Numbered from the stretch's first letter, positions 15,690-26,728 are shown. The stretch is 64,000 nt of DNA from a bacterium 1XD21-13 (GCA_009917555.1 QZDX01000009.1:62001-126000), one strand, 5' to 3'. Numbers and translations: made by a program. The notes: a model not told the origin generated them from the sequence alone.

Positions 15690-16787
15690 TTAGAATTCGG
15701 ATTCGCTTTGGGCGGGATTGTATTTTAATCCCAGAAACGCATTGAAATCCTTGTTATACATCTTTTCCAGTTCGCTGCTGTATCCAATCACCATGTGAGG
15801 CTGTTCGGCAGCGTAGATTTTTAAGGCTTCCTGCGTATTTCCCTCTGACAAGTTGATGCCGAACCGGTCTCTTTCTTTGGTGAAGAGACGCATCTCGCTC
15901 ACGCTGTTCCGACCGGTGCGCCGGAAGTAATATCCCCAAACCAAGTCTTTATTGGCCAGAATTTTGGCCTTGTTGCCTTGCATGTAGATGGTCCATCTTT
16001 TTCCAACCCACACTTCAGACCCAATCAGCCGCGCCTGATTAAAGTCCTCCTCAATGGTTCCCATGGAGACAGAGCTGTCTTTTTGGAGATACTGTTGGAT
16101 AGACTTGGAATAAGAATCAGTGAAAAGGCCGGCAACACTTAAGGCGGCAAATATGGCAAGTCCGAGGGCGCCGGCCATCATAACCCAGAATAACAGGGCA
16201 TTCACTCCGCCGATATTTTTCGTATCCAGTTCATAAAAATAGAATTTGTCGAAATCCGATTCCGTAATACCTAATTCCACCATGGAGTCTCTAAAATATT
16301 TTTCTGTGGTGGAATCCATCTTATTCCAGACACCGGTCACCGTAACCGGCTCAGGAGGCGCTATGCTGCCCGTCTCGTCGCTCAGATACTCAAAGGCTTG
16401 TTCTATCTTGGAATTCATTTCTCCCTGCTTATCTTTCTTCAGGAAGATACTGTAAAAATACCAGACGGAAGAATTATTTTCGTAATCATCTATCCACTGG
16501 AACGCAATATAGCTGTAGCCGTCGGTGGAGGTCGTACTGCCACCATATTTCTTTTTGGTGGTGGTTGTGTGCTCTATGTAATCGTACAGGAAAAAGTCCG
16601 CATCAATGGTTACGTATTTGCCCTCATAGGATGACGGATCCTCGGTGATGTCCATATGAGCGGGGCCCGTAATGACATCGAAGATTGCGAACTTTGTAAT
16701 AGCCAGCAGTATCACAATACCGACGACAGACAGAGCAATTCGCCAAATGTTCGATTTTTTTGCCTTTTTTCTCAGTGTCTCTAACAT
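15690..16787 (-). CDS. Membrane protein of unknown function (DUF6709-like)
   Basis: A 365-residue protein with one helix near the N-terminus (about 15-35), an outer domain with SSYEGKYVTIDADFFLYDY and a threonine-rich loop, and a second helix pair near 195-220. The C-terminal ~130 residues are cytoplasmic and include EVWVGKRWTIYMQGNKAKIL and VWGYYFRRT, a short PH-like beta pattern. I recall similar Lachnospiraceae proteins under DUF6709, but that is memory, not a search. Its stop is 42 nt before the VanZ start. Confidence 0.6.
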   Translation of the reverse strand: MLETLRKKAKKSNIWRIALSVVGIVILLAITKFAIFDVITGPAHMDITEDPSSYEGKYVTIDADFFLYDYIEHTTTTKKKYGGSTTSTDGYSYIAFQWIDDYENNSSVWYFYSIFLKKDKQGEMNSKIEQAFEYLSDETGSIAPPEPVTVTGVWNKMDSTTEKYFRDSMVELGITESDFDKFYFYELDTKNIGGVNALLFWVMMAGALGLAIFAALSVAGLFTDSYSKSIQQYLQKDSSVSMGTIEEDFNQARLIGSEVWVGKRWTIYMQGNKAKILANKDLVWGYYFRRTGRNSVSEMRLFTKERDRFGINLSEGNTQEALKIYAAEQPHMVIGYSSELEKMYNKDFNAFLGLKYNPAQSESEF

Positions 16788-17281
16788 ATGGTTTCCCCCC
16801 TAAAGCAGAAAGTGTTATATGGCTTTCTCATAACAGCCCTTGTAAAATAATATATAATAAATTATTAGATTTGTCCATAAACATTCTATGGTACTCGAAG
16901 CGTGTTCAAATGGTTGTTCAAACGGCTTACATAAATGGGGTATCTATATTTATGTTTTTGATTGACAGAGAATGAATCCATGTCTATCATAATATATGAG
17001 ATATGACAAAAAGGAGGTGAAACAGAGGGGGAGCTGCTTTGGCTATGGACTTTGACTAAGAATAGCATCCGTTCGGACTGACAGATGAATGGAATTGGTA
17101 AAAAGAGCTCCCGTAAAAAGCAACAACACATTTTACAGGCTCCGCATGATTCATCTTTGCTTTTGCAATGCCATGCGATAACATATGGAGCCGGTGAATC
17201 AAAGCAAGCCGTAACACAACAAAATTCACTTCCAACTCCCTTGCACCTGCTCCAAAACCATGCTATATTAAAAAGGAATTT
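16788..17281. other. Intergenic region before galE, no supported gene
   Basis: This 494-nt stretch separates divergent genes. It is AT-rich near 16840-16990 and carries a strong AAAAGGAGGTGAAAC at 17008-17023, but what follows is a 12-codon frame that ends at once. The galE promoter lies at 17241-17269. Open frames on either strand have no protein-like composition. Confidence 0.4.
17241..17269 (+). promoter_or_regulatory. Sigma-A promoter of galE
   Basis: TTGCAC (17241-17246) and TATATT (17264-17269) are 17 nt apart. Expected transcription start is about 17276, so hairpin element C (17282-17369) would lie at the very 5' end of the mRNA. Confidence 0.6.
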
Positions 17282-17369
17282 GTAACTGAAGGAGCGCAAA
17301 TCAGTTTCCCGACACATGTACTTGTGATTGGAAATTGGTTTCATATAGGTGCACTTTTCAAGATATTAC
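17282..17369 (+). repeat. 90-nt 5'UTR hairpin element, copy C (before galE)
   Basis: A more diverged copy. AAATCAGTTT (17298-17307) pairs with AAATTGGTTT (17332-17341) along all ten positions only if two G-U pairs are allowed, which favours an RNA over a DNA palindrome. The tip GACACATGTACTTGTG is conserved. It ends ATATTACGGGACTG, as in copies A and B, 12 nt before the Shine-Dalgarno (17382-17388). Confidence 0.8.
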
Positions 17370-17397
17370 GGGACTGAAAATAAGGAGGAAAAGGTTT

Positions 17398-18417
17398 ATG
17401 TCAATTTTAGTCACAGGCGGCGCAGGCTTTATCGGAAGCCATACCTGCGTGGAGCTTTTGGATGCGGGCTATGAGGTCGTGGTAGTGGACAATCTGTATA
17501 ATGCCAGCAGAAAGTCCATGGATCGGATTGAGCAGATTACAGGAAAGAAGCCCACATTTTATGAGGCGGATATTCTGGATCGGGAGGCTCTCAACAAGAT
17601 TTTTGAGAAAGAGCAGATAGAATCTGTCATTCATTTTGCAGGTCTAAAGGCCGTGGGCGAATCCGTGGCAAAGCCTATCGAGTATTACTATAACAATATT
17701 GCAGGAACCCTGGTGCTCTGTGATGTGATGCGCAAGCACAATGTAAAAAATATCGTCTTCAGCTCCTCCGCCACTGTGTACGGAGATCCGGCCTTCATTC
17801 CCATTACCGAGGAATGTCCCAAGGGAAAGATCACCAACCCCTACGGTCAGACCAAGGGGATGCTGGAGCAGGTATTAGAGGATATTCATGTATCCGACCC
17901 GGAGTGGAACGTGATTCTGCTTCGCTACTTTAATCCCATCGGTGCTCACAAGAGCGGCCTCATCGGAGAGGACCCCAAGGGCATCCCCAACAACCTGGTT
18001 CCCTATGTGGCACAGGTGGCTATCGGGAAGCTTAAATGTCTGGGCGTATTTGGAGACGACTACGACACCCACGACGGAACCGGCGTCCGCGACTATATCC
18101 ATGTGGTGGATCTGGCAAAGGGCCATGTGGCCGCCATCAAGAAGCTGGAGGAGAAGAAGGGCGTTCTCATCTACAATCTGGGTACCGGCAAGGGCTACAG
18201 CGTGCTGGATGTGGTACACGCCTTTGAAAAAGCCTGCGGAAAGAAGATCCCTTATGAGGTGAAGCCCCGTCGCCCCGGCGATATTGCCACCTGCTATGCG
18301 GACCCTGCCAAGGCTAAGGCAGAGCTTGGATGGGAGGCAGAGAACGGAATCGAAGAAATGTGCGCCGATTCCTGGAAGTGGCAGTCTATGAATCCGAATG
18401 GGTATGAGGAAGCATAG
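17398..18417 (+). CDS. galE: UDP-glucose 4-epimerase
   Basis: A 339-residue extended SDR enzyme, the normal length for Gal[20 protein letters not shown] (about 3-21) is the NAD-binding loop; [12 protein letters not shown] (about 120-131) holds the catalytic serine/threonine region; YGQTK (about 151-155) is the YxxxK catalytic pair; [12 protein letters not shown] near 300 is a GalE block. It interconverts UDP-glucose and UDP-galactose for galactose use and envelope sugars. Start 17398 has ATAAGGAGGAAAAGGTTT. The gene 60 nt downstream (DUF1846) is probably cotranscribed. Confidence 0.93.
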   Translation: MSILVTGGAGFIGSHTCVELLDAGYEVVVVDNLYNASRKSMDRIEQITGKKPTFYEADILDREALNKIFEKEQIESVIHFAGLKAVGESVAKPIEYYYNNIAGTLVLCDVMRKHNVKNIVFSSSATVYGDPAFIPITEECPKGKITNPYGQTKGMLEQVLEDIHVSDPEWNVILLRYFNPIGAHKSGLIGEDPKGIPNNLVPYVAQVAIGKLKCLGVFGDDYDTHDGTGVRDYIHVVDLAKGHVAAIKKLEEKKGVLIYNLGTGKGYSVLDVVHAFEKACGKKIPYEVKPRRPGDIATCYADPAKAKAELGWEAENGIEEMCADSWKWQSMNPNGYEEA

Positions 18418-18477
18418 ATTTTCAAAGGACGAGCTTGAAATATATGAAAGAAGGAACATGCAGGGGAGAGCTACACC

Positions 18478-19932
18478 ATGAGAAAGGGATTTGACAACGA
18501 AAAATATCTGAAAATGCAGTCCGAGCATATTCGGGAGCGGATAGGTCGGTTTGACAACAAGCTGTACCTGGAGTTTGGGGGGAAGCTCTACGACGATCAC
18601 CATGCCTCCCGTGTTCTTCCCGGCTTTGAGCCGGATAGCAAGCTGCGGATGCTGATGCAGCTTAAGGAGCAGGTAGAGATCGTCATTGTCATCAGTGCCG
18701 AGGATATTGAGAAAAATAAGATCCGCGGCGATCTGGGAATCACCTACGATTCCGATCTGCTGCGTCTGAAAAGCATTTTCGAGTCAAAGGAGCTCTATGT
18801 GGGCAGCGTGTGCATCACCCATTTTGCAGGCCAGTACAGTGCTCAGATGTTCCAGAGCCGCCTGGAAAAAATGGGAATCCGGGTGTACCGTCATTATATG
18901 ATCCCCGGCTACCCCAACAACGTTCCGGTCATTGTCAGTGAGGAAGGCTATGGCCACAATGAATATATCGAGACCTCGCGCCCCCTGGTGGTAGTGACGG
19001 CGCCCGGTCCGGGAAGCGGAAAGATGGCCACCTGCCTTTCCCAGCTTTACCATGAGCACAAGCGGGGAATTCGTGCGGGATACGCCAAGTTTGAGACCTT
19101 CCCCATCTGGAATCTGCCCTTGAGCCACCCGGTAAACCTGGCTTACGAGGCAGCTACGGCTGATCTGAATGATGTGAATATGATTGACCCCTTCCATCTG
19201 GATGCTTACGGGGAGAAGACGGTGAACTATAACCGGGATGTGGAGATTTTCCCGGTACTGCGGGCTATCTTCGAGCGGATTTACGGGGAATGCCCCTACC
19301 AGTCTCCTACGGATATGGGAGTAAATATGGTTGGAAGCTGCATTGTAGATGATGAGGTATGCCGTGAGGCATCGGGACAGGAGATTATCCGCCGATACTA
19401 TCAGACCCTGGTCAGTATTGCCAGAGGAAAGGCAATGGAGGCGGAAGCCTATAAGATTGAGCTTTTGATGAATAAGGTGGGAATTACTGTGCAGGATCGC
19501 AAGGCAGTTCCCGCAGCCCAGAAGCGGGCGGAGGAGACGGGACATACTGCCGCAGCCATGGAGCTGAACGACGGCCGTGTGATCACCGGCAAGACCAGTG
19601 AGCTTCTTGGCGCCTGCTCCGCACTGCTGGTCAATGCCTTAAAAGAGCTGGCCGGGATCAATCACAAGGTACTCCTCATCACTCCAAACGTGATCCGTCC
19701 TATACAAAAGCTGAAGGTGGAATACCTGGGAAGCAAAAATCCCCGTCTGCATATGGAGGAGGTTCTCATAGCCCTCTCTGCCAGCTCCGAGAGCAATGAA
19801 CTGGCAGATTTGGCACTGCGCCAGCTTCCGCGCCTGCGGGGGTGCCAGGTACATACCTCCCGCATGCTCAGCGCGGCAGATGAAAAGACCTTCCAAAGAC
19901 TGGGGATTCACCTAACCTCGGAGCCCAGATAA
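18478..19932 (+). CDS. DUF1846 family protein
   Basis: A 484-residue protein that matches DUF1846 over its whole length: GFDNEKYLKMQSEHIRERI and RFDNKLYLEFGGKLYDDHHA at the start, VVVTAPGPGSGKMATCLSQL (about 163-182, with a P-loop-like GPGSGK), and PFHLDAYGEKTVNYNRD (about 238). Structures of the family show a kinase-like/P-loop fold, but the reaction is not established. SD CAGGGGAGAGCTACACC precedes the ATG. It follows galE in the same direction. Confidence 0.85.
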   Translation: MRKGFDNEKYLKMQSEHIRERIGRFDNKLYLEFGGKLYDDHHASRVLPGFEPDSKLRMLMQLKEQVEIVIVISAEDIEKNKIRGDLGITYDSDLLRLKSIFESKELYVGSVCITHFAGQYSAQMFQSRLEKMGIRVYRHYMIPGYPNNVPVIVSEEGYGHNEYIETSRPLVVVTAPGPGSGKMATCLSQLYHEHKRGIRAGYAKFETFPIWNLPLSHPVNLAYEAATADLNDVNMIDPFHLDAYGEKTVNYNRDVEIFPVLRAIFERIYGECPYQSPTDMGVNMVGSCIVDDEVCREASGQEIIRRYYQTLVSIARGKAMEAEAYKIELLMNKVGITVQDRKAVPAAQKRAEETGHTAAAMELNDGRVITGKTSELLGACSALLVNALKELAGINHKVLLITPNVIRPIQKLKVEYLGSKNPRLHMEEVLIALSASSESNELADLALRQLPRLRGCQVHTSRMLSAADEKTFQRLGIHLTSEPR

Positions 19933-20237
19933 AAGGAAACGTAAACAATTGTAAGATAATAGAAAAAAGACGGCCGGCGGCCGGCAAATAGAATTGCCTA
20001 TAAAGGTGGAGCACTATTTGCCAGGCGCCGGCATTTGTATGTAAAACCTGCAAAACCGCATAAATCCATGAAACAGTGAAGGAAAATTCACACCTTCCGT
20101 ATTGCTTTCTGGCAAAACACACACTATAATAGAAGTGTTATGGTCACAAAAGCAGGCCCTTTTCAACACATGACAGTCAAAAGTCAGGGGAACAAGAAAT
20201 GAGGCATGCTTCGGTGACAGACACAAGGAGGAGAAAG
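19933..20237 (+). other. Intergenic region with hairpin and ftsH promoter
   Basis: A GC-rich hairpin spans 19973-20032: GCCGGC and GGCAAATAG on the left, CTATTTGCC and GCCGGC on the right, with a small mismatch between the two stems. It has no T-run, so it is not an obvious terminator. TTGCTT (20102-20107) and TATAAT (20125-20130), 17 nt apart, form the likely ftsH promoter. Confidence 0.55.
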
Positions 20238-22385
20238 ATGGAAGAAAACAACAATTCCAACCGCCCGGGCAGCAATGGGCCAGGCAATAACGGCGGTGGG
20301 GACAACAATAAAAGTCCGAAAAACAGACAAAGCATTCTGGTGGTTCTCATTGTCACCATGCTGACCATGCTGGCCTGGAACTATTTCACGGGAATGGGCG
20401 CGGGCAGTACGGTCATCACCTATGACGAATTTATAGAAATGCTGGATAAGGGTGAGGTGGAGAGCGTAGAGCTAACCTCCAATCAGATTAAGATCACAGC
20501 CAAGGAGAAGAATGCCAGAGGCGGTGATATCATTTACACCACAGGTATTATGCCGGATTACCAGTTGGAGGAGAAGCTGATCGAGGCAGATGTGATCCAC
20601 AGTGCCCCCATCAGTGATATGCGGGAAATGGTTCTCTCCGTGATCATCAATTTCCTGCTTCCCCTGGCATTTATCTGGCTGATCTTTGGCGTTGTCATGC
20701 GGAAAATGGGTGGCGGCGGCATGATGGGCATGGGCGTCGGCAAGAGCAAGGCCAAGGTATACATTGAAAAGGAAACGGGTGTCACCTTCAAGGATGTGGC
20801 AGGTGAGGAGGAAGCCAAGGAATCACTGCAGGAGGTAGTAGACTTCCTGCACAATCCGGGAAAATATGCAGAGATTGGTGCCAAGCTTCCCAAGGGAGCC
20901 CTTCTGGTGGGCCCTCCGGGAACGGGAAAAACCCTGCTGGCCAAGGCAGTAGCAGGAGAGGCCCATGTGCCCTTCTTCTCCCTGTCCGGCTCCGACTTTG
21001 TGGAGATGTTTGTAGGCGTGGGAGCCTCCCGTGTGCGGGATCTGTTTTCCGAGGCCAAGAAGCACTCTCCCTGTATTATTTTTATTGATGAGATAGACGC
21101 CATCGGCAAGAGCCGTGATTCCCGCTACGGCGGAGGAAATGACGAGCGGGAGCAGACCCTGAATCAGCTTCTGGCAGAGATGGACGGCTTTGACAGCCAT
21201 ACGGCCTGCCTGATTCTGGGAGCAACCAACCGACCGGAGGTTCTGGACCCAGCACTTTTGCGTCCGGGACGCTTTGACCGCCGGATTATTGTGGACCGCC
21301 CGGATCTCAAGGGGCGTGTGGACATTTTAAAGGTCCATGCCAAGAATGTAAATATGGATGAGACCGTGGATCTGGACGAGATCGCCCTGGCTACCAGCGG
21401 AGCGGTGGGATCGGATCTGGCCAATATGATCAATGAGGCAGCCATCCTCGCAGTCAAGAATAAGAGAAAGGCTGTGGCTCAGAAGGATCTCTTTGAGGCC
21501 GTTGAGGTGGTATTGGTAGGAAAAGAGAAGAAGGACCGCATTATGAGCAAGGAGGAGCGCCGCATTGTGTCCTACCATGAGGTGGGCCATGCGTTGGTGA
21601 GCGCTCTGCAAAAGGATGCGGAGCCGGTGCAGAAGATTACCATTGTGCCCCGTACCATGGGTGCGCTGGGTTATGTGATGCAGGTGCCGGAGGAAGAAAA
21701 GTACCTGAACACCAAAAAAGAGATTGATGCCATGCTGGTGGGCTATCTGGCAGGCCGCGCGGCAGAGGAGCTGGTATTCGAGACGGTAACCACCGGAGCC
21801 TCCAATGATATTGAGAAGGCGACACGCCTTGCCAGAGCTATGGTAACACAGTACGGTATGTCCGAGAAGTTCGGACTTATGGGATTGGAAACCAGAGAAA
21901 ATGAATACCTGACAGGCCGGACCGTCATGAACTGCGGTGACGCTACGGCAGCAGAGGTTGATCAGGAGGTTATGAAGATCCTGAAGGATTCCTATGAGGA
22001 GGCAAAGCGCCTCTTAAGTGAGAATCGGGATGCAATGGATAAGATTGCGGAATTTCTGATTCAGAAGGAGACCATCACCGGCAAGGAATTTATGAAGCTG
22101 TTCCGTGAGGCCAAGGGAATCCCGGAGCCGGAGGAAGAGGAGACGGAGAAGAAGGCTGAGACAGCAGAAAATCCGAATGGCACAGCGGAAAAGGAAGCGC
22201 AAACAAGCCAGGAGGGTGTGGCGGACCAGGAATCACAGGTAAGCCAGGAAAATGCAGCGAATCAGGAATCACAGGCAAGCCAGGAAAGTACGGCGAATCA
22301 GGAAGCCCAGGTAATCCGGGAGAATACTGCGGAGCAGGAAGCACGTACGGACCAGGAGGGATACATCAGCAACAGATGGGAATGA
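20238..22385 (+). CDS. ftsH: ATP-dependent zinc metalloprotease FtsH
   Basis: A 715-residue membrane AAA+ protease. After an Asn/Gly-rich N-terminus come a membrane helix (about 35-52), an outer domain and a second helix (about 140-160). Walker A GPPGTGKT is near 226, Walker [10 protein letters not shown] near 281, the second region of homology near 330, and the zinc site HEVGH near 447. SD AAGGAGGAGAAAG at 20238. It degrades misfolded or short-lived membrane proteins. The C-terminus carries five exact-register 12-residue repeats (residues ~652-711), a feature outside the catalytic core. Confidence 0.95.
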   Translation: MEENNNSNRPGSNGPGNNGGGDNNKSPKNRQSILVVLIVTMLTMLAWNYFTGMGAGSTVITYDEFIEMLDKGEVESVELTSNQIKITAKEKNARGGDIIYTTGIMPDYQLEEKLIEADVIHSAPISDMREMVLSVIINFLLPLAFIWLIFGVVMRKMGGGGMMGMGVGKSKAKVYIEKETGVTFKDVAGEEEAKESLQEVVDFLHNPGKYAEIGAKLPKGALLVGPPGTGKTLLAKAVAGEAHVPFFSLSGSDFVEMFVGVGASRVRDLFSEAKKHSPCIIFIDEIDAIGKSRDSRYGGGNDEREQTLNQLLAEMDGFDSHTACLILGATNRPEVLDPALLRPGRFDRRIIVDRPDLKGRVDILKVHAKNVNMDETVDLDEIALATSGAVGSDLANMINEAAILAVKNKRKAVAQKDLFEAVEVVLVGKEKKDRIMSKEERRIVSYHEVGHALVSALQKDAEPVQKITIVPRTMGALGYVMQVPEEEKYLNTKKEIDAMLVGYLAGRAAEELVFETVTTGASNDIEKATRLARAMVTQYGMSEKFGLMGLETRENEYLTGRTVMNCGDATAAEVDQEVMKILKDSYEEAKRLLSENRDAMDKIAEFLIQKETITGKEFMKLFREAKGIPEPEEEETEKKAETAENPNGTAEKEAQTSQEGVADQESQVSQENAANQESQASQESTANQEAQVIRENTAEQEARTDQEGYISNRWE
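22191..22370 (+). repeat. Five 36-nt tandem repeats in the ftsH 3' end
   Basis: Five adjacent units of exactly 36 nt encode 12-residue repeats of the form QEaQxsQEnxAn: [60 protein letters not shown]. The middle two are nearly identical in DNA, so copy number may vary between strains. Confidence 0.85.
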
Positions 22386-22497
22386 CGAGCCTTCAAAGCC
22401 TCCCGTGGTTATTGCCAGAGAAAGGCGCTGAACATAGAACAGCCATATTTCATGCAGGTGTACCGGAAGAAATATGACGGAACCGGAATAGAGAACT

Positions 22498-23640
22498 ATG
22501 CCCATTAAGATTGTAAGAAATGACATAACAAAAATGCATGTGGATGCTATCGTCAACGCGGCCAATGAGAGTCTTTTAGGAGGCGGAGGCGTGGACGGCT
22601 GTATTCACCGGGCGGCAGGCAGAGGACTTCTGGAGGAGTGCCGGACCTTAAACGGCTGTCCCACCGGAAGCGCAAAGCTTACGGGAGGCTATGACCTTCC
22701 ATGCCGCTATGTAATTCATGCGGTAGGTCCTCGGTGGAGAGGCGGAAAAATGGGAGAGCGGGAGCTTTTAAGCTCCTGTTACCGTACTGCCCTGAAGCTG
22801 GCCGCAGAGCAGCAGTGTGAGACGGTGGCATTTCCTTTGATTTCATCAGGAATCTATGGATACCCCAAGGATCAGGCCCTGCGTGTGGCCATGGATACCA
22901 TCAGTGAGTTTTTATTTGACCATGAGCTGCTGGTGTATCTGGTGATCTTTGATAAGGCATCCTATCAGATTGGTGAGAAGCTGTATCAGGACATTACGGC
23001 CTATATTGACGACCAATATGAGGAGGCTCATACGGAGCGTTACAGGGAAAGCGGCTGGCCGGAGATGCGTGGGGGGATGCCTGCGCCCATGTGCGCATCC
23101 ATGCCTGCCTCCGCAGGAGCTCCCCAGGCTGTTTCCGCAGAGACTCTCCAGGCTGCTTCCGGGAAATCCACGGATGCGAAGCCGTCCTTTTGGAAAAGAA
23201 AGAAAAAGCCTGAGAAGGAGTTCCTGGAGGAAGTGTCCTATAGGGAGGCGGCCCCCCGGCCGAAGGCGGACCCTGGACTTGAGGAGCTGCTGCGGCAGAT
23301 TGACGAGAGCTTTTCCCAGATGCTTCTGCGAAAGATCGATGAAAAGGGAATGACAGACGCCCAGTGCTATAAAAAGGCAAATATAGACCGGAAGCTGTTT
23401 TCCAAGATCCGCGGTGACATTCACTATAAGCCCAGCAAGCCCACGGCCCTGGCCTTTGCCATTGCCCTGGAGCTTCCCTTGGAGGAGACCAGGGATCTTT
23501 TAATGAAAGCAGGCTTTGCCCTGTCCCACAGCAACCGCTTTGATGTGATCATCGAGTACTTTATCGCCAAAGGCAATTACAATATTTTTGAGATTAACGA
23601 GGTTTTGTTTGCTTTTGATCAAAGCCTGCTGGGAGCATAG
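22498..23640 (+). CDS. Macro-domain protein with C-terminal helical domain
   Basis: A 380-residue protein. Residues 1-165 form a macro domain: [20 protein letters not shown], the loop [14 protein letters not shown] (about 25-38) and ISSGIYGYP (about 118-126) are the ADP-ribose-binding elements. Such domains remove or bind ADP-ribose or O-acetyl-ADP-ribose. A low-complexity linker (about 180-255) joins a ~120-residue helical domain ([54 protein letters not shown]) that has an HTH-like look. A vWA-protein gene follows 150 nt downstream on the same strand. The ATG at 22498 has only a weak ribosome site (GGAATAGAG). Confidence 0.82.
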   Translation: MPIKIVRNDITKMHVDAIVNAANESLLGGGGVDGCIHRAAGRGLLEECRTLNGCPTGSAKLTGGYDLPCRYVIHAVGPRWRGGKMGERELLSSCYRTALKLAAEQQCETVAFPLISSGIYGYPKDQALRVAMDTISEFLFDHELLVYLVIFDKASYQIGEKLYQDITAYIDDQYEEAHTERYRESGWPEMRGGMPAPMCASMPASAGAPQAVSAETLQAASGKSTDAKPSFWKRKKKPEKEFLEEVSYREAAPRPKADPGLEELLRQIDESFSQMLLRKIDEKGMTDAQCYKKANIDRKLFSKIRGDIHYKPSKPTALAFAIALELPLEETRDLLMKAGFALSHSNRFDVIIEYFIAKGNYNIFEINEVLFAFDQSLLGA

Positions 23641-23790
23641 CGTACTGTCTGCCCGGCAATCAAACCATACACCAAGGATTTGTCGCCTGGTGAGCGACCA
23701 TTTTACGTGTCGGAAGCCTTATGATGTATTTAACAAATAACAGATGCAAGCAAGCTGTTAGTGGCAAACATCAAAAAGGAGGATGACACA

Positions 23791-24468
23791 ATGAAAAAGA
23801 ATTTAACGGAATTGGTATTTATTCTGGATCGCAGCGGCTCCATGAGCGGACTGGAAGGAGACACTATCGGCGGCTTTAACGGAATGCTTAAGAAGCAGAA
23901 AAAGGAAGAGGGAGAGGCTTACGTGACCACCATACTTTTCGATAACGTCTGTGAGCGGATTCATGACCGGGTGGAGCTTGGGAAGGTACCACCTATGACA
24001 GAGAAGGAGTATTCCGTAAGAGGCTGTACGGCCCTTTTAGACGCCATGGGAGAAGCCATTTCCCATATTGGGAATATCCATAAGTATGCAAGACCGGAGG
24101 ATGTGCCGGAGCATACCCTTTTTATCATCACCACCGACGGAATGGAAAATGCCAGCCACCGGTACACCAGGGAGATGGTAAAGAGCATGGTGGAACGGCA
24201 GAAGGAGCGCTACGGCTGGGAATTCCTGTTCTTAGGGGCCAATATGGACGCCATTTCCGAGGCGGCTTCCTTTGGAATCGGCGCAGATCGGGCGGTGTCC
24301 TTTCAGTGCGACAGCGCCGGAACACAGCTCAATTACCAGGTGCTGGATGAGGCCATCTCCTGTGTCCGGGCCTCCGCTCCTCTTTCAGCCAATTGGAGCA
24401 GGCCCATACGGGAGAATTTGGAAAAGGAAAAGAAACGTCCCAGGAGAAGCCTGTTTTCCCGAAAATAG
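23791..24468 (+). CDS. vWA-domain protein (TerY-like)
   Basis: A 225-residue single-domain von Willebrand type A protein. The metal-ion site is complete: DRSGSM (about 10-15), a conserved Thr in GCTALLDAMG (about 80-89) and TTDGMENAS (about 121-129). SD AAAAAGGAGGATGACACA at 23791. Cytoplasmic by lack of a signal. TerY-type vWA proteins act in stress or phosphosignalling complexes; the macro-domain gene upstream may be a partner, which is inference from neighbourhood only. Confidence 0.82.
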   Translation: MKKNLTELVFILDRSGSMSGLEGDTIGGFNGMLKKQKKEEGEAYVTTILFDNVCERIHDRVELGKVPPMTEKEYSVRGCTALLDAMGEAISHIGNIHKYARPEDVPEHTLFIITTDGMENASHRYTREMVKSMVERQKERYGWEFLFLGANMDAISEAASFGIGADRAVSFQCDSAGTQLNYQVLDEAISCVRASAPLSANWSRPIRENLEKEKKRPRRSLFSRK

Positions 24469-24492
24469 TAATGGAATTGAGGGTGATAAGCC

Positions 24493-26355
24493 ATGTTTGA
24501 TATTGAAGAAGAATTGAAAAAGCTCCCCGCCAAGCCAGGGGTTTATCTGATGCATGACGAAAAGGATGCCATCATTTATGTGGGCAAGGCGATTTCCCTG
24601 AAAAACCGGGTGCGTCAGTACTTCCAGTCCAGCCGGAATAAGGGGGTCAAAATCGAACAGATGGTGACCCACATTGCCCGCTTTGAGTATATCATCACCG
24701 ATTCGGAGCTGGAGGCTCTGGTGCTGGAGTGCAACCTCATCAAAGAGCACAGGCCCAAATACAATACCATGCTCATGGATGACAAGACCTACCCCTATAT
24801 TAAAGTAACCGTCAATGAAGAGTACCCCAGGGTGCTCTTTTCCCGTCAGCTGAAAAAAGACAAGGGAAAATATTACGGCCCTTACACCAGCGCGGGGGCG
24901 GTGAAGGATACCATCGATCTCATTCATAAGCTGTACCGTATCCGCACCTGCAGCCGGAATCTGCCCAGGGATATGGGAAAGGACCGGCCCTGCCTGAATT
25001 ACCACATCAAGCAGTGCAACGCTCCTTGCCAGGGATACATTTCCAAGGAAGAGTATGGGAAAAATGTGGCAAAGGCGCTGGAATTTCTGAACGGAAATTA
25101 CGGCCCGCTGATTCGGGAGCTGGAGGAAAAGATGAAGGCTGCTGCGGACGCCATGGAGTTTGAGGCGGCCATTGAGCAGAGGGAGCTGTTAAACAGCGTG
25201 AAGCAGATTGCCCAAAAGCAGAAAATCACCCACAGCGATATGGAGGATAGGGACATTATTGCCCTGGCAAGCGAGGGTGAGGACGCGGTGGTCCAGGTGT
25301 TCTTTATTCGGGACGGACGGCTCATTGGCCGGGATCATTTTTATCTTCGGATAGCGGAGGGAGAGCAGACCAAGGAAATCTTGAGCAGCTTTATCAAGCA
25401 GTTTTATGCGGGAACGCCCTATATTCCCAGGGAGCTGATGCTTCAGGAGGCCATAGAGGACGGCGAAGTCATTGAGCAGTGGCTTTCCGCCCGGAAGGGG
25501 CACCGGGTTTACTTACGGATTCCCAAGATTGGAACCAAGGAAAAGCTGGTGGAGCTGGCGAAGAAAAATGCCGCCCTGGTGCTGAGCCAGGATAAGGAAA
25601 AGATCAAGCGGGAGGAGGGCCGCACCATCGGCGCCATGAAGGAGATTGCCTCCCTCCTGGGGCTTTCGGACATCAGCCGGGTGGAGGCATTCGATATCTC
25701 CAACACCAACGGCTTTGAATCTGTGGGCTCTATGGTGGTCTACGAGAGGGGAAAGCCCAAGCGCAGCGATTACCGGAAATTTAAGATACGCTCGGTGAAG
25801 GGGCCGGATGATTACGCCAGTATGCGCGAGGTGCTGACGCGGCGCTTCCTTCACGGCATGGAGGAGGAGCGACAGCTTAAGGACAAGGAGATTTCCAGCC
25901 AGTTTGGAAGCTTTACCAGGTTCCCGGATCTGCTGATGATGGACGGAGGCAGAGGGCAGGTGAATATCGCCTTGGAGGTCCTTAAGGAGCTGGGGCTTAC
26001 GATTCCTGTCTGCGGTATGGTGAAGGACGACAATCACCGGACCAGAGGGCTTTACTTTCATAACGTGGAGATTCCCATTGAGAAGAATTCCGAGGGCTTC
26101 CGGCTGATTACGCGGATTCAGGATGAGGCCCACCGGTTTGCTATCGAGTATCACCGATCCTTAAGGAGCAAGGAGCAGGTGCACTCTGTTCTGGATGACA
26201 TAGAGGGCATCGGGCCTTCCAGACGGAAGGCGCTTATGAAGCATTTTCAGTCATTGGAGGCCATACGGCAGGCGGATGTGGATACATTGGCCGGGGTTCC
26301 CTCTATGAATCGGCGGGCGGCGGAGAAGGTGTATGGTTTTTTCCATGAAAAATAG
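24493..26355 (+). CDS. uvrC: Excinuclease ABC subunit UvrC
   Basis: A 620-residue protein of normal UvrC length. The GIY-YIG nuclease domain is at the N-terminus ([20 protein letters not shown], about 16-35). A UvrB-binding UVR motif lies near 205-235. The RNase-H-like C-terminal nuclease includes [10 protein letters not shown] near 400 and [12 protein letters not shown] near 480. A helix-hairpin-helix pair ends the protein ([16 protein letters not shown], about 572). It makes both incisions in nucleotide excision repair. SD GAGGGTGATAAGCC. Confidence 0.95.
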   Translation: MFDIEEELKKLPAKPGVYLMHDEKDAIIYVGKAISLKNRVRQYFQSSRNKGVKIEQMVTHIARFEYIITDSELEALVLECNLIKEHRPKYNTMLMDDKTYPYIKVTVNEEYPRVLFSRQLKKDKGKYYGPYTSAGAVKDTIDLIHKLYRIRTCSRNLPRDMGKDRPCLNYHIKQCNAPCQGYISKEEYGKNVAKALEFLNGNYGPLIRELEEKMKAAADAMEFEAAIEQRELLNSVKQIAQKQKITHSDMEDRDIIALASEGEDAVVQVFFIRDGRLIGRDHFYLRIAEGEQTKEILSSFIKQFYAGTPYIPRELMLQEAIEDGEVIEQWLSARKGHRVYLRIPKIGTKEKLVELAKKNAALVLSQDKEKIKREEGRTIGAMKEIASLLGLSDISRVEAFDISNTNGFESVGSMVVYERGKPKRSDYRKFKIRSVKGPDDYASMREVLTRRFLHGMEEERQLKDKEISSQFGSFTRFPDLLMMDGGRGQVNIALEVLKELGLTIPVCGMVKDDNHRTRGLYFHNVEIPIEKNSEGFRLITRIQDEAHRFAIEYHRSLRSKEQVHSVLDDIEGIGPSRRKALMKHFQSLEAIRQADVDTLAGVPSMNRRAAEKVYGFFHEK

Positions 26356-26399
26356 AAGGCAGTTATTTATCATACGGGGGGAGAGCAGGAGGTATTAAT

Positions 26400-26615
26400 A
26401 TGAAAAAGAAACTGAAGTTGCTTCAATATGGCATAAGTTCCGCCATCTTGATATGGGGCGCTATAGACTGTTTATATCAATTTATAGGATTGGTCACTCA
26501 TCCGGAATGGAGTGCGGCACACTCTGTACCGTTTATATGGTTCTTGGTATTTTATTTTACACCTGCTGTTATCATATTTCTTGTGATTGCATTGATCAGG
26601 CATTTCATCAAGTAA
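26400..26615 (+). CDS. Small two-helix membrane protein
   Basis: 71 residues with two hydrophobic helices (about 9-33 and 45-66) and a Lys-rich N-terminus. SD GCAGGAGGTATTAAT in front of the ATG at 26400 is excellent. It follows uvrC by 44 nt and is followed by a terminator at 26643-26676, so it may be the last gene of that transcript. No family was recognised. Confidence 0.6.
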   Translation: MKKKLKLLQYGISSAILIWGAIDCLYQFIGLVTHPEWSAAHSVPFIWFLVFYFTPAVIIFLVIALIRHFIK

Positions 26616-26642
26616 TCTATGGAGAGATAGCTGAATAAAATA

Positions 26643-26676
26643 AGAAAAGGGGCTCCTCTGGAAGCTCCTTTTCTAC
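26643..26676 (+). terminator. Intrinsic terminator before hprK
   Basis: AGAAAAGG (26643-26650) pairs with CCTTTTCT (26667-26674), and GGCT with AGCT inside. Both flanks are A/T-rich. Confidence 0.6.
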
Positions 26677-26698
26677 TGCCCAACTTTCCACTTCCTTA

Positions 26699-26728
26699 TT
26701 GCAACTCCCCCGCATCCTATGATAAAAT
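26699..26728 (+). promoter_or_regulatory. Probable hprK promoter
   Basis: TTGCAA (26699-26704) and TAAAAT (26723-26728) with 18 nt between them, about 70 nt before the hprK start. Confidence 0.4.

Noticed and set aside
16886-17344. 152-codon minus-strand frame before galE
   Set aside because: It is antisense to hairpin element C and the galE promoter and has no coding character.
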